NCBI GenBank assembly: GCA_963693315.1
Contig: OY856188.1
Coordinates: 196,062,379 to 196,126,378 of the forward strand
Direction of reading: 5' to 3'
DNA length: 64,000 nt
Source: Diogma glabrata
Taxonomy: Eukaryota; Arthropoda; Insecta; Diptera; Cylindrotomidae
Shown here: one piece after another, positions 22,690-31,922 of the stretch
Layout: each line of letters opens with the position of its first letter
How positions within the stretch are numbered: the first letter of the stretch is position 1
Program-made: the position numbers and the translations under genes
The notes under the pieces: generated by a model
What the model saw: the letters and a program-made list of their open reading frames with translations, nothing else
Database searches by the model: none
Told to the model about the DNA's origin: nothing

Positions 22690-23310
22690 GCAACGCATTA
22701 TTTATATACCGTTCTTGCTGATAATATCGTATTTTCTACACAACATTTTTACCAAATTTTGGCTATTACAACTGATTATTTATATACCAGTTTTTTTTTG
22801 CTGATACTATCGTATTTTCAACGCGACATTTTTACAATATTTTGGGATATTGCAACTGATTATTTATATAAAATTTTTGCTGATATTATCGTATTTTCAA
22901 CGCAACATTTTTACAATCTTTTGGGATATTGCCACAGATTATTTATGTAAACTCTTTGCTGATATTATCGTATTTTCAACGCAGCATTTTTACAAAATTT
23001 CGGAATATTGCAACTGATTAATTATATAAAGTTTTTGCTGATATTATCGTAATTTTCAACGCAACATTTTTACAAAATTTTGGAATATTGCAACTGATTA
23101 ATTATATAAAGTTTTTGCTGATATTATCGTAATTTTCAACGCAACATTTTTACAATATTTTGGGATATTGCAACTGATTATTTATATACAATTTTTGTTG
23201 ATATCATCGTATTTTCAACGCAGCATTTTTACAAAATTTCGGAATATTGCAACTGATTAATTATATACAATTTTTGCTGATACTGACATATTTTCAACTC
23301 CATATTTACA
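22690..23310 (+). repeat. About 79-bp tandem array inside the 5' LTR of B, about 7-8 units
   Basis: Units contain TGCTGATATTATCGTATTTT, CAACGCAACATTTTTACAA and ATATTGCAACTGATTA. The first copies (from about 22610) are more diverged than the later ones. Open frames that run through this array arise from the repeat unit. The matching array in the 3' LTR is at about 34154-34774. Confidence 0.85.
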
Positions 23311-23906
23311 CCAACTGGTTTGCTATTGCTGCCGAACTGACCACGCACCAGTGGATTATCCGTTCATTTATTTTTGTAATACCATACCTGTTGGATGAAT
23401 CATCACTGATGGAGGGCTAAGGCCGAAGGACTTGGACGACTGGAGGATTAATCATGGGGTGAGTGGACTTGTTTTATTATCTTTATTTTTTTTGTTGTCT
23501 AACGTAAAAGTGGGAATGTGTGTGAGAGGGCGAGTCAGTGATTGAATGCCCGGGTGAATGTTGGTATGTGTGAAGTGTGAATGTGTGGGCGAACGATAGT
23601 ATGCGTGAAGTGTGAGTGTGTGAGCGTCTGAGAGTGATTGTGGGGGGGGTTGGACGTGTGGATCGTGGGTCTTTCGCCAATGGGGTCGCCAGAGTCTCCT
23701 TTTTCACACTTGTATTATTTTTTTTCTCATTTCTGCAAATTCTCGTAAATAGCGTACATTTCTGTATTTGTGCTGAAGTAGCAGGGTTACTTTATCGTTC
23801 CCATGGGCTGAAGCTAGTTTGGGGCTTGAAAATCAATCTCGCTAGGTACGCTTCCTGCTATGTCCTTCTCATTGGTTCGCCACTGAGAAAGCGCTTCATT
23901 ACAAAT

Positions 23907-23925
23907 TGGCGCCCAACGTGGGGCT
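23907..23925 (+). promoter_or_regulatory. Primer-binding site for lysine tRNA (element B)
   Basis: TGGCGCCCAACGTGGGGCT lies 3 bp after the end of the 5' LTR. It is complementary to the CCA-tailed 3' end of the fly lysine tRNA (CUU anticodon), whose T-arm/acceptor sequence I recall as ...AGCCCCACGTTGGGCG-CCA: 19 of 19 bases. The tRNA primes minus-strand DNA synthesis here. Confidence 0.85.
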
Positions 23926-26064
23926 TCTCTAAGGGTCCCTACAGCAATGTTGGACTCTGGAGGAGTCCCTTCAAATTACAAAAAACTTTGAAAAAAAAAA
24001 TTTTTGTTAAATTTTTTTTTTCTTCTTTTAAATTTTCATTATCCACCATATAATAGTTAGAGGCTCTGGCGGCGTAGAAGCAATTCCCTGCTTCATACGC
24101 GCAGGAGCAAAGGAAGTCTGAGATCCCTCAGACTTTTCTTTGATGGGGAGTTGCGTCCCTACGCCTCCAGCAATGTTTCTCCCTTTTGTTTTTTTTGATA
24201 ACGCAGGGGTGGGAATATTTCTTAGGAAGTATTCCCAATGGGCATTACAACCCCACGGACCCTAGTTACGGGCTGGGTTTCTGGCGATGTCACGAGGGCC
24301 GAAGGTGATTCAGGTGCCAGACCTAGACTGACGCGTATTGGTGTATACGCCAATTCTCGTCCGAGTCTGGTCACCTGGTCAGGCTTCGGGTTCGTGGTGT
24401 CCTCAGAGTCCAGTCCGAACTGATATTGTCTAATTGTTAGAGTCCCCTCCCGACAATATTGGTTTCCTATGGCCTGAGTGTTTCGGTTCCCCATGGATAA
24501 TACTAGGGGACATTTTCCAAAGTAGCCCGATCAGCTACTGAGGGAAAATGCCCGCTCAGCTTTTATGCCGTGGTCGACTGGATCCACTCAGGTCATAGCA
24601 CCTCGCCCGTATGTGTTGGTGGTGTGGATCGCAGTTGGCGGGTGTTGATGATCGAATGGTGGTCCAGAGGATTTATCTTCTGGCCATCCCGTCAACACTT
24701 GTCAGCTGGGTGAAACCCCATCAGCACATACCCCAACTTATTCCTTTCCCACCCTACCTTTCCCATCCTTTTACATCCCCTCTTCTCCCCTGTTCCTGTC
24801 TGATTTCCCATCCTTTAACGTAGTATATTTTAAACTTTTCTTTGGTCCCAAACTAACAAAACTAACAAAAAATTTAATTAAAAACTATAAACAACAAAAC
24901 ATTTAATGAAAGACCGGCGATCACCACTTCCAACCCAGGTGTGGTGAACTCCCCCCTTGATTGGTCCGTCCGTCCATCGTCTGTAAATAAATAAATATAA
25001 ATAAATAAATAAATAAATATTTATTAAAAAAATAAATAAATAAATATTCATACATAAAAATTATAATAACTAAATAAACATTCATACAAAAAAAAAAGGC
25101 TATACTAAATAAATAAATGTTTATATAAAAATAAATGAATAAATATTTATATAAAAGAAAAAAAAATATAAATAAATAAATAACTCAATTTGCTGATAAT
25201 ATTAGGTATTAATTGTTGCTTTCTCTCAAAATTGTAGGATCCACCTAAATATATAAAAAAAAGGGAAATATTGAAATCAAGATATCCAATCATATAGGAA
25301 ATACTATTTACCTAGAAGACATCAAATTATAAAGAAAAAAAAAAAATTTATACTATTTACCGAGAATACATCAAATTATCAATATTACAACCTACCACCA
25401 GGACAACAACTCAGCTATAGTATTTTTGTTTGTTTTAAATTTAAGTCGTATTAGTACTTTTTTTATTCTTGTGTTCCTTAATGCATGGTAGATTTTAAGT
25501 TTGATATAAATCAATTTTTTTTTGTTATTATCGGTTGAAATTATTAATTTCTCCGCCCCCACCGGAGGGATATATCTGCACTCATTTAGCATTTCCTAGT
25601 AGTTCGAGTGACCTGTTGACCTATTGGGTCTGGAACAGTTTATATTATTGCCATCTTCTGCCATATTCTTAGTATACTTATTTTCTCTCACAGTACAATT
25701 TTTACCTTGTTTGGTCAAATCAAATACAAGCATCAGCCAGGATAGTTTTTTTTTGTGTGTTACACGCTCGGCTGTTGTCAGATTAACATTTTTTTTTAAA
25801 GCAAAAATTATAATTGTCGAATTGGAGGAAAATATTGCGCAGCTGTTTGAGGTTTGAAACGCTAAACTTCCATATAATTTTTTTTAAATTCTGCCTTAAA
25901 ATATTCAAAGTAATCAAATATTGGAATAAAGTAATCTTTTCTGTTGATAATTAAAATTGTTTATTTGGATTCAAAGTTCACATCGATAGTGTAATAATTT
26001 TCGTTTCGCTCTCCATATACGTGCATTTATTGATCTGGTCCTGTGCGGCGGTTTGAGATTCATA
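23926..26064 (+). other. Long untranslated leader of element B
   Basis: A 2.1-kb stretch between primer site and gag. It includes a GC-richer part (24060-24800) and an (AAAT)n/(AAATA)n simple repeat at about 24984-25190. Short frames at 24222-24494 (-), 24238-24423 (+), 25392-25592 (-) and 25624-25857 (+) have no domain. Packaging and dimerisation signals would be expected here, but none can be pointed to. Confidence 0.6.
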
Positions 26065-27627
26065 ATGTCTGCCGCTGATAAGATTGACGTTCTGGATAGG
26101 TCCAGCTCTTGTGCTGTTTGTCAACACGAAATAGTGCCGGCCGACGTAAAACTTCTCACTCGGTGTAACCACCTCTTTCATGACATCTGCCTCAACGACT
26201 GGTTGTTGCAGAATCGCACCTGCCCAATTTGTCGAGCCGCTTGTGAGCGTGCAGAATTACAAAGGTTACCCCGAGGGATGGATAAATCTAATGATACTGT
26301 GGTACCACCTCCACCGAGACCTGTGACTCGCTCTATTACCGCAGGTTGGCCACGTCGTCCTAGTATTGGAAAGCAACACTCTTCCACTCCCTTGGCAAAC
26401 CAACTCCCACGACCTAGACTCGCCGATGAAGTGCGAGTGAATATAGCTCAACGATCTCCCATATATGGTGCCGCTGCAGCGGAAGATCACGGTTTTCAGG
26501 AAGCGGTAAATGCACACATCGATCAGGAAGTTTCGAGAATTAATCACTCAATGATGCAATCACGTGCTCCAGCACCTGAAGTGTTGTTACCTCTAGCACC
26601 AATTGCAGTATCACCCACCACCCCGCGTCATCCATCGGTTCATTCAAATTATACGCCAGTAAATGCGTTTGTGCAAAATAATGTACCAGTACCACCAATG
26701 TTTGCTGAACCTCATCCTGCTCTTGCTCCAGCTAGAATACGAACACATCTCGATCAGCACTCTACCACAGTTAGAAATTGGAACGTAACGTTCTCAGGCA
26801 GACCCGATGGTCTGGATGTTGAAGCATTCATCTTCAGGATAGAGCGGCTGACAGAGATGTGTTTAAATAGCGATTTTTCTATTGTTACCCGTTGTCTGTA
26901 CCTGTTGTTCACCGATCGAGCAGCTGATTGGTTCTGGAGATATTTTCGCCAGAACCGACAGCTTATTTGGACTGACTTATGTCATGCTCTGCGAATAGAA
27001 TTTCGGGACCGGCAGACGGACGAAGAGATAAAGGAGCGGATGAGGGCCAGGAAACAGCGGCCCACTGAATTGTTTGACGAATTCTTACAATCAATTTATC
27101 GACTGGCGGATAAACTTCGAGTACCGATGTCGGACGCAGAGTTATTATCCTTGATACGCAACAATTTACGATTGGAAATTAGGAGGGAACTACTTTATGT
27201 CACCGTTTATGGTCTGGAACATCTGCGCCAGCTCTGCCGTGATCGCGAAAAATTATGGGCCGAGTCAATAATCAGACCGCGAGATTATATCAGTAGACCA
27301 TCTAGACCGGTGTCAGAAGTAGACTTGGTTAGTGAATTCTCACAAATTCAAATTAGCGAAATGCCAACTGAATCGCTACCAATTGCATCCAACGAACTCG
27401 CGGCAATACAGCCCGCCCCTAATATGAGACGAATAACCAGTTCAACTATTTGTTGGAACTGTAAACGACCTGGTCACCGGTGGCACGATTGTCGTGAATC
27501 ACAGCGTTTGTTTTGTTGGGGATGTGGGAAGGATGATGTATTGTGTCCTAATTGTGAAAATTGTCGGGGAAACCGAAGGGGGGGCCAGAATCCCAACACC
27601 TTTTCTCGCTCCCAGGACACCTCTTAG
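26065..27627 (+). CDS. Gag with N-terminal RING-H2 finger (element B)
   Basis: Gag builds the virus-like particle and packages element RNA. The first ATG is at 26065 (MSAADKIDVLDRSSS), giving 520 residues. The frame is open upstream only through codons without ATG. Domains in order: a RING-H2 finger at residues 16-56, with C16-x2-C19, C34-x-H36-x2-H39-x2-C42 and C53-x2-C56 (RCNHLFHDIC and CPIC are textbook); a Pro-rich linker to about 235; a Ty3/gypsy Gag core at about 235-400 (NVTFSGRPDGLDVEAFIFRI, then DRAADWFWRYF, then ELFDEFLQSIYRLAD). Next come a CCHC zinc knuckle at about 462-476 (CWNCKRPGHRWHDC) and a second Cys cluster (CWGC...CPNC..C). All eight RING ligands are present, so E3 ubiquitin ligase activity is plausible but unproven. 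The 3' end overlaps pol by 67 nt in the -1 frame. Confidence 0.9.
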   Translation: MSAADKIDVLDRSSSCAVCQHEIVPADVKLLTRCNHLFHDICLNDWLLQNRTCPICRAACERAELQRLPRGMDKSNDTVVPPPPRPVTRSITAGWPRRPSIGKQHSSTPLANQLPRPRLADEVRVNIAQRSPIYGAAAAEDHGFQEAVNAHIDQEVSRINHSMMQSRAPAPEVLLPLAPIAVSPTTPRHPSVHSNYTPVNAFVQNNVPVPPMFAEPHPALAPARIRTHLDQHSTTVRNWNVTFSGRPDGLDVEAFIFRIERLTEMCLNSDFSIVTRCLYLLFTDRAADWFWRYFRQNRQLIWTDLCHALRIEFRDRQTDEEIKERMRARKQRPTELFDEFLQSIYRLADKLRVPMSDAELLSLIRNNLRLEIRRELLYVTVYGLEHLRQLCRDREKLWAESIIRPRDYISRPSRPVSEVDLVSEFSQIQISEMPTESLPIASNELAAIQPAPNMRRITSSTICWNCKRPGHRWHDCRESQRLFCWGCGKDDVLCPNCENCRGNRRGGQNPNTFSRSQDTS

Positions 27628-30600
27628 ACTCATCTGAGCCTAAAAATAGTTTGTCTCCTGATCCTTCAAATATTTCATCAACTAGTCCCAATAACCTATT
27701 AGTGCACAATACAATGTTGAACCGAGCTTCAACATCCAATTTGATAGAACACTCTTGGAATACTCTACCTGTAAGTATTTCAAACAGAGACGAAACAGAT
27801 AATAATTCCATTATCGTCACCCCTGAAACACCGATTACAAATGCGACTTTTAATGATTTGGTACCCACTCATGATACTGATATGAAATTATTGAAACGAA
27901 CACCCGTTCATACTGAACCACCTCCATTATGGACCAAAAACAAATCGTTCCAACAACGATTGAACGAATACCTGAAGGTGCGCTCAAACATATTTGTCGA
28001 TTCATTATCATCTTTGAAACTTCCATCGCGCTCTGCGCTCCGTTCTCGTATTTATTGGCAACAACGGCATTTGTTTAAAACTAAAACCATTTCCTCTATT
28101 GTGAAATTGGCCAACGATGTGAGATCTTATGCCACAGTGTCAATATTGGGTAAACAACATACTGGACTGTTGGATAGTGGAGCGTCCTTGACTGTAATTG
28201 GTGGTGATTTTGCTAAAGAAATCGTACAGACTCCAGACCTTCTGACTTATTCGTCTGCCGTAGTTCGTACTGCCGATGGCCAAAGACAGAAGATCTTGGG
28301 GTTTGTAAAAACAAAGATTGCATTTATGAACCAAGTCAGAACCCTGGACGTCTTCATTATCCCGTCTTTGACTCAAAATCTATATCTAGGTATAGATTTC
28401 TTTAACGCTTTTGGTTTGTTTAACCCGATATTTAACTTACCTACATTTTCGACTACGGAGTCAGGAATTTCAGAATTGTCTATGGACAATCAAGCACGTC
28501 TACAAAACACTATTCAGCTTCTACCATCATTTTCAAAAATGGGTCTGGGTCGAACACATTTGTTGGAACACGTTATTGATGTGGGGACTGCAGCTCCCAT
28601 CAAGCAACGACACTATCCAATTTCGCCCGCCATTGAGAAACTGATGGGAGAAGAACTGGATAGGATGTTATCTCTGGGTATTATAGAGGTTTCTAACAGT
28701 CCTTGGTCGAGTCCCGTGGTCTTAATTCGCAAACCTGGGAAGAATCGTCTTTGTTTGGATAGTAGAAAGGTCAATACAGTTACTAAGAAGGATGCTTACC
28801 CCCTCCCACAGATAGATGGAATCTTGAGTCGGCTGCCACAAAGTAATTTCATCTCCAGTTTGGATCTGAAAGACGCTTTCTGGCAGATACCGTTAGAAAA
28901 ACACTCCCGAGAGAAAACTGCTTTTACGGTCCCAGGGCGGCCATTGTATCAGTTCGTAAGAATGCCTTTCGGACTGTGCAATGCGCCGCAAACAATGACC
29001 AAATTGATGGACCAAGTAATTCCTCCACATCTCAAGTCGTGCGTCTTCGTATACTTGGATGATCTTCTAATAGTTACAGATACCTTTGAGGCCCATCTGA
29101 AACTGTTAGAAGATATCTCCCAGTGTCTTAGACGTGCGAACTTGACGATAAACGTGGAAAAAAGTAAGTTTCTCTTGCCGGATGTAAAATATTTGGGATA
29201 TGTAGTGGGAGGTGGTAAGCTAAAAATTGATCCTGATAAAACGCAAGCTATTTCTGAATTTCCTACACCGCGTACGTCCAAACAGATTCGACGATTCCTG
29301 GGTATGGCGGGTTATTATCGCCGTTTTATATCCGATTTCTCTGCTATGTCCTCTCCTATATCAGATTTGTTGAAGAAAAATTCTAATAAATTCGTATGGA
29401 CACCAGAAGCTGAGATAGCATTTATAAATCTCAAAAATGCTCTCATATCAGCACCAGTCCTCATAAACCCCGACTATACTAAACCTTTTACTCTCCAGTG
29501 CGACGCTAGTAATGACGGTATAGGCTGTGTATTACTTCAGCGTGACATGGACGGTATGGAACATCCCATAGCGTACATGTCCAAGAAACTAAATTCTGCG
29601 CAACGCAATTACTCAACTAGTGAGAAAGAGTGTCTAGCCGCCGTACTGGGAGTAAAGAAATTTAGAGCGTATGTCGAGGGTCAGGCCTTTAAGATCATAA
29701 CTGACCATGCTTCATTAAGATGGTTAATGCAACAAAAAGACCTTTCTGGTCGATTGGCTCGTTGGAGCTTGAAATTGCAGGGTTACGTCTTTGATATTGA
29801 GTACCGAAAAGGAAAATTAAATACTGTTCCTGACACTCTATCAAGACGTGACTCTGTCGACATCATTTCTGAACTATGTCCAGTGCCTGAATTAGATCTT
29901 AATTCCCCTTTCTTCAACACTTCTCGATATTTGGAGTTGGTAAATCTGGTTACCGAAGCAGACGGTACATTGCCTGATCTGAAAGTAATTTCTGGTCGGG
30001 TTTATAAACGATTGGCTTGTCTAGATCTTGATATTCCTTCAGAGGGTGAGGTCTGGAAATTGTGGTTACCTGAGGAATACACTGACGAGTGTATTGCAAG
30101 GGCCCACAATCCTCCTACCTCATCTCATGGAGGTCTAGCAAAAACCTTGTATAACATTCGTAAATTTTACTATTGGCCTCGTATGTATACCCAGGTTAAA
30201 TCTTACATAGGAAATTGTAAGACCTGTAAAGAAATCAAAGCGACTAATGTTCCACTTCGTGCTCCCATGGTGTCCCAAATGAAAACAGAACGAGTTGGAC
30301 AGCGATTATATATCGATATTCTTGGCCCTTATCCTCGTTCAAAGGCCGGGAATATCGCTATCCTTGTAGTATTAGATCATGTTACTAAATATCCATTTTT
30401 ATTTCCTTTACGGAAGCTAACCGCTGAACCAATTTGTCATCTATTGGCTACCAATGTCTTTCACGTATTTGGTTGTCCCGAAGTTATTGTGTCCGATAAT
30501 GGGACGCAGTTTAAGTCTAAACTATTTGGAGATTTCTTGGCGAAGCACGGAGTGAAACATACATTACTAGCGCTATATTCACCTCAAGCTAACGCTTCGG

Positions 30601-31130
30601 AACGGGTAAATAGAAGTGTTTTATCTGGTATTAGAGCCTATTTAAAGGAGGAACATTCTAAATGGGATATGCACTTGAGCGAGATCGCTTGTGCACTACG
30701 TTGTTCCCTGCATCAAACACTGAAATGTTCCCCATATTACGCAATGTTTGGAATACCTATGGTGACTCATGGTTCGTCCTATGAACTGCTGAGACGATTG
30801 AATAGTCTTCATGATCCAGGTGAAACGATTCTGCGACCTGATTATCTTAATAAGATTCGAATTCGAATTCTTGATTTAACTGCCGAGGCATTTGTCAAAA
30901 GTGCTGAAAGATACAATTTACGAGCTCGAGTAACTTTGTTTAAACCAGGTGATACGGTGTTCCGAAGGAACTTTATCTTGAGTGACGCCGATAAGAAGTT
31001 ATCTGCTAAACTTGCACAGAAGTTTATTGAGACCAGAGTAATAAGGTTGGTAGGTGGTTCCGCCTACGAACTGGAGGACCTGGTTTCTAAACGTAGAGGT
31101 GTTTATCACTCCAAGGACATTCGTGCCTAA
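27561..31130 (+). CDS. Pol polyprotein: protease, RT, RNase H, integrase (element B)
   Basis: Translated by frameshift from gag; about 1180 residues, no internal stop. Protease: GLLDSGASLTVIGG (about residue 200). RT: LDSRKVNTVTKKDAYPLPQI, SSLDLKDAFWQIPL (motif A), FGLCNAPQTM (motif B), FVYLDDLLIV (motif C, YLDD, about 498). RNase H: LQCDASNDGIGCVLLQ, YSTSEKECLA, ITDHASLRWLM. Integrase: an HHCC zinc finger (HNPP...SHGG...NCKTCK, about 848-890), then the DDE core with D in YIDILGP, D in VSDNGTQF and E in NASERVNRS. The C-terminus has a GPY/F-like segment (AQKFIETRVIRLVGGSAYEL). All catalytic residues I can check are present. There is no chromodomain and no downstream env. Confidence 0.95.
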   Translation: MSGKPKGGPESQHLFSLPGHLLDSSEPKNSLSPDPSNISSTSPNNLLVHNTMLNRASTSNLIEHSWNTLPVSISNRDETDNNSIIVTPETPITNATFNDLVPTHDTDMKLLKRTPVHTEPPPLWTKNKSFQQRLNEYLKVRSNIFVDSLSSLKLPSRSALRSRIYWQQRHLFKTKTISSIVKLANDVRSYATVSILGKQHTGLLDSGASLTVIGGDFAKEIVQTPDLLTYSSAVVRTADGQRQKILGFVKTKIAFMNQVRTLDVFIIPSLTQNLYLGIDFFNAFGLFNPIFNLPTFSTTESGISELSMDNQARLQNTIQLLPSFSKMGLGRTHLLEHVIDVGTAAPIKQRHYPISPAIEKLMGEELDRMLSLGIIEVSNSPWSSPVVLIRKPGKNRLCLDSRKVNTVTKKDAYPLPQIDGILSRLPQSNFISSLDLKDAFWQIPLEKHSREKTAFTVPGRPLYQFVRMPFGLCNAPQTMTKLMDQVIPPHLKSCVFVYLDDLLIVTDTFEAHLKLLEDISQCLRRANLTINVEKSKFLLPDVKYLGYVVGGGKLKIDPDKTQAISEFPTPRTSKQIRRFLGMAGYYRRFISDFSAMSSPISDLLKKNSNKFVWTPEAEIAFINLKNALISAPVLINPDYTKPFTLQCDASNDGIGCVLLQRDMDGMEHPIAYMSKKLNSAQRNYSTSEKECLAAVLGVKKFRAYVEGQAFKIITDHASLRWLMQQKDLSGRLARWSLKLQGYVFDIEYRKGKLNTVPDTLSRRDSVDIISELCPVPELDLNSPFFNTSRYLELVNLVTEADGTLPDLKVISGRVYKRLACLDLDIPSEGEVWKLWLPEEYTDECIARAHNPPTSSHGGLAKTLYNIRKFYYWPRMYTQVKSYIGNCKTCKEIKATNVPLRAPMVSQMKTERVGQRLYIDILGPYPRSKAGNIAILVVLDHVTKYPFLFPLRKLTAEPICHLLATNVFHVFGCPEVIVSDNGTQFKSKLFGDFLAKHGVKHTLLALYSPQANASERVNRSVLSGIRAYLKEEHSKWDMHLSEIACALRCSLHQTLKCSPYYAMFGIPMVTHGSSYELLRRLNSLHDPGETILRPDYLNKIRIRILDLTAEAFVKSAERYNLRARVTLFKPGDTVFRRNFILSDADKKLSAKLAQKFIETRVIRLVGGSAYELEDLVSKRRGVYHSKDIRA
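27579..27585 (+). promoter_or_regulatory. Candidate -1 ribosomal frameshift site G_GGG_GGC
   Basis: In the gag frame the bases read G GGG GGC, which fits the X XXY YYZ slippery pattern, within a run of seven G. A -1 slip here moves ribosomes exactly from gag into the pol frame, 43 nt before the gag stop. The pol frame has no ATG near its 5' end (first in-frame ATG near 27714), so it must be made as a fusion. A downstream pseudoknot was not identified. Confidence 0.7.
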
Positions 31131-31922
31131 CATCGGCAATAATTTTTTTCTGCCAGTATGATAGTAACTTACGTGCGTGTTTCACCGCCATGGTAAGTCA
31201 AGACTATCGACGACCATAAAGTATGAGGGTAGTTTCATCTTGAATTCACAGTTCAGCGAGTGTGTATCAACTTTGGTGTTCGGGTCTTGGTTCAAAATTT
31301 TTTTTGTGTAGACTATTTGCCAGCGAAAATACCGTGATCGAATGTATTGAATGTGGCTCAATTAGTTGCTTTGAACCTATGTGAACGGCTTTTTTTCTCA
31401 GCCTTCAGAGTCACTGGGACGGAAGCGTACAACAGTGTGGCCCGGCTAGCTCAGTCGGAGAAGTATGAGACTCGTGTTAGTTCAGGTGTGGGTTGCGAGC
31501 CTGCATAACGCAAAGACGAAATTGTGTCGGACGTTTCATTAAAGGAGTCGGTCCAATGGTGTTTTTTTTTCTTTTCGATCTATAGCAGATTGAATAAATT
31601 TTTTTTGTGACTTTAGAGTCTCGGGAACCCCCAGATCTGCCCGAAATTGGGTCTGGAAGAAGTTAGTTATCCACCGCTTGCAATAGAGTAGAATACTGAT
31701 TTTATCGATACCCCTCCCAAAAGTTTTTTATATTTTTAGATACTTTGTTACTTTGTTTCTGCTAAGACTGAGTTCGTAATACTGATCGCATTGATTGCTA
31801 ATCTGTGGTACGTCGAGGTGCTTCACCAAGCTAATATGTATATACAAGGTCTATTGGCGATCAGCCTATGCCTTTTTCAACTTCCTTTTGGTCGTAGGTG
31901 TTCGTCCAAAAAGCACTTGTTC
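31131..31922 (+). other. 3' internal noncoding region of element B
   Basis: It lies between the pol stop and the 3' LTR, 792 bp, with no ORF of note. It holds the tRNA-like segment at 31440-31512. The bases just before the LTR (...CGTCCAAAAAGCACTTGTTC) contain no clear polypurine tract, which is unusual, since plus-strand DNA synthesis normally starts from one. Confidence 0.6.
31440..31512 (+). pseudogene. Lysine tRNA-derived sequence inside element B
   Basis: GCCCGGCTAGCTCAGTCGG matches the 5' half of the fly lysine tRNA (acceptor strand, D-arm and A box) without mismatch. ATGAGACTC follows as in the anticodon stem. The anticodon loop is scrambled (CGTGTTAGTTC). The T-arm reads GTGGGTTGCGAGCCTGCA, a B box with a one-base insertion. 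The acceptor 3' strand is degraded (TAACGC). It cannot fold as a working tRNA. It corresponds to the tRNA matched by the element's own primer site. Confidence 0.75.

Larger units (their letters stand above)
20459..23903 (+). repeat. Element B 5' LTR, 3445 bp
   Basis: Starts TGTAATGGATAGTCTGGG and ends GCGCTTCATTACA; TGTAATG/CATTACA form the terminal inverted repeat. It is far longer than most insect LTRs (usually 0.2-1.2 kb; the Ulysses element has about 2.1 kb). It contains two tandem arrays (21813-22225 and about 22690-23310) and several short frames that I regard as noncoding because they are not domain-like. Confidence 0.92.

Noticed and set aside
22759..22950. 63-codon frame with internal repeats (also 34223-34414)
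   Set aside because: It is a translation of the 79-bp tandem array in the LTR, not a gene.
23483..24053. Opposed open frames on both strands at the LTR/internal junction
   Set aside because: GT-rich simple sequence makes His/Thr-rich frames on one strand and Val-rich on the other. The plus frame crosses the LTR end and primer-binding site, which is incompatible with a real protein.
26053..26064. Start of Gag four codons upstream (TTG at 26053)
   Set aside because: TTG is not a normal start in fly nuclear genes; the ATG at 26065 is the first in frame and has all RING ligands after it.
28140..29281. Minus-strand frames within pol of element B
   Set aside because: They are shadows of the intact pol frame; no domains.
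31440..31512. A functional lysine tRNA gene
   Set aside because: The anticodon loop and the 3' acceptor strand are scrambled and the T-arm has an insertion, so it is a derived copy.
31131..31922. Envelope gene expected if element B were an errantivirus
   Set aside because: Only 792 bp between pol and the 3' LTR, with stops in all frames and no signal peptide or membrane segment.
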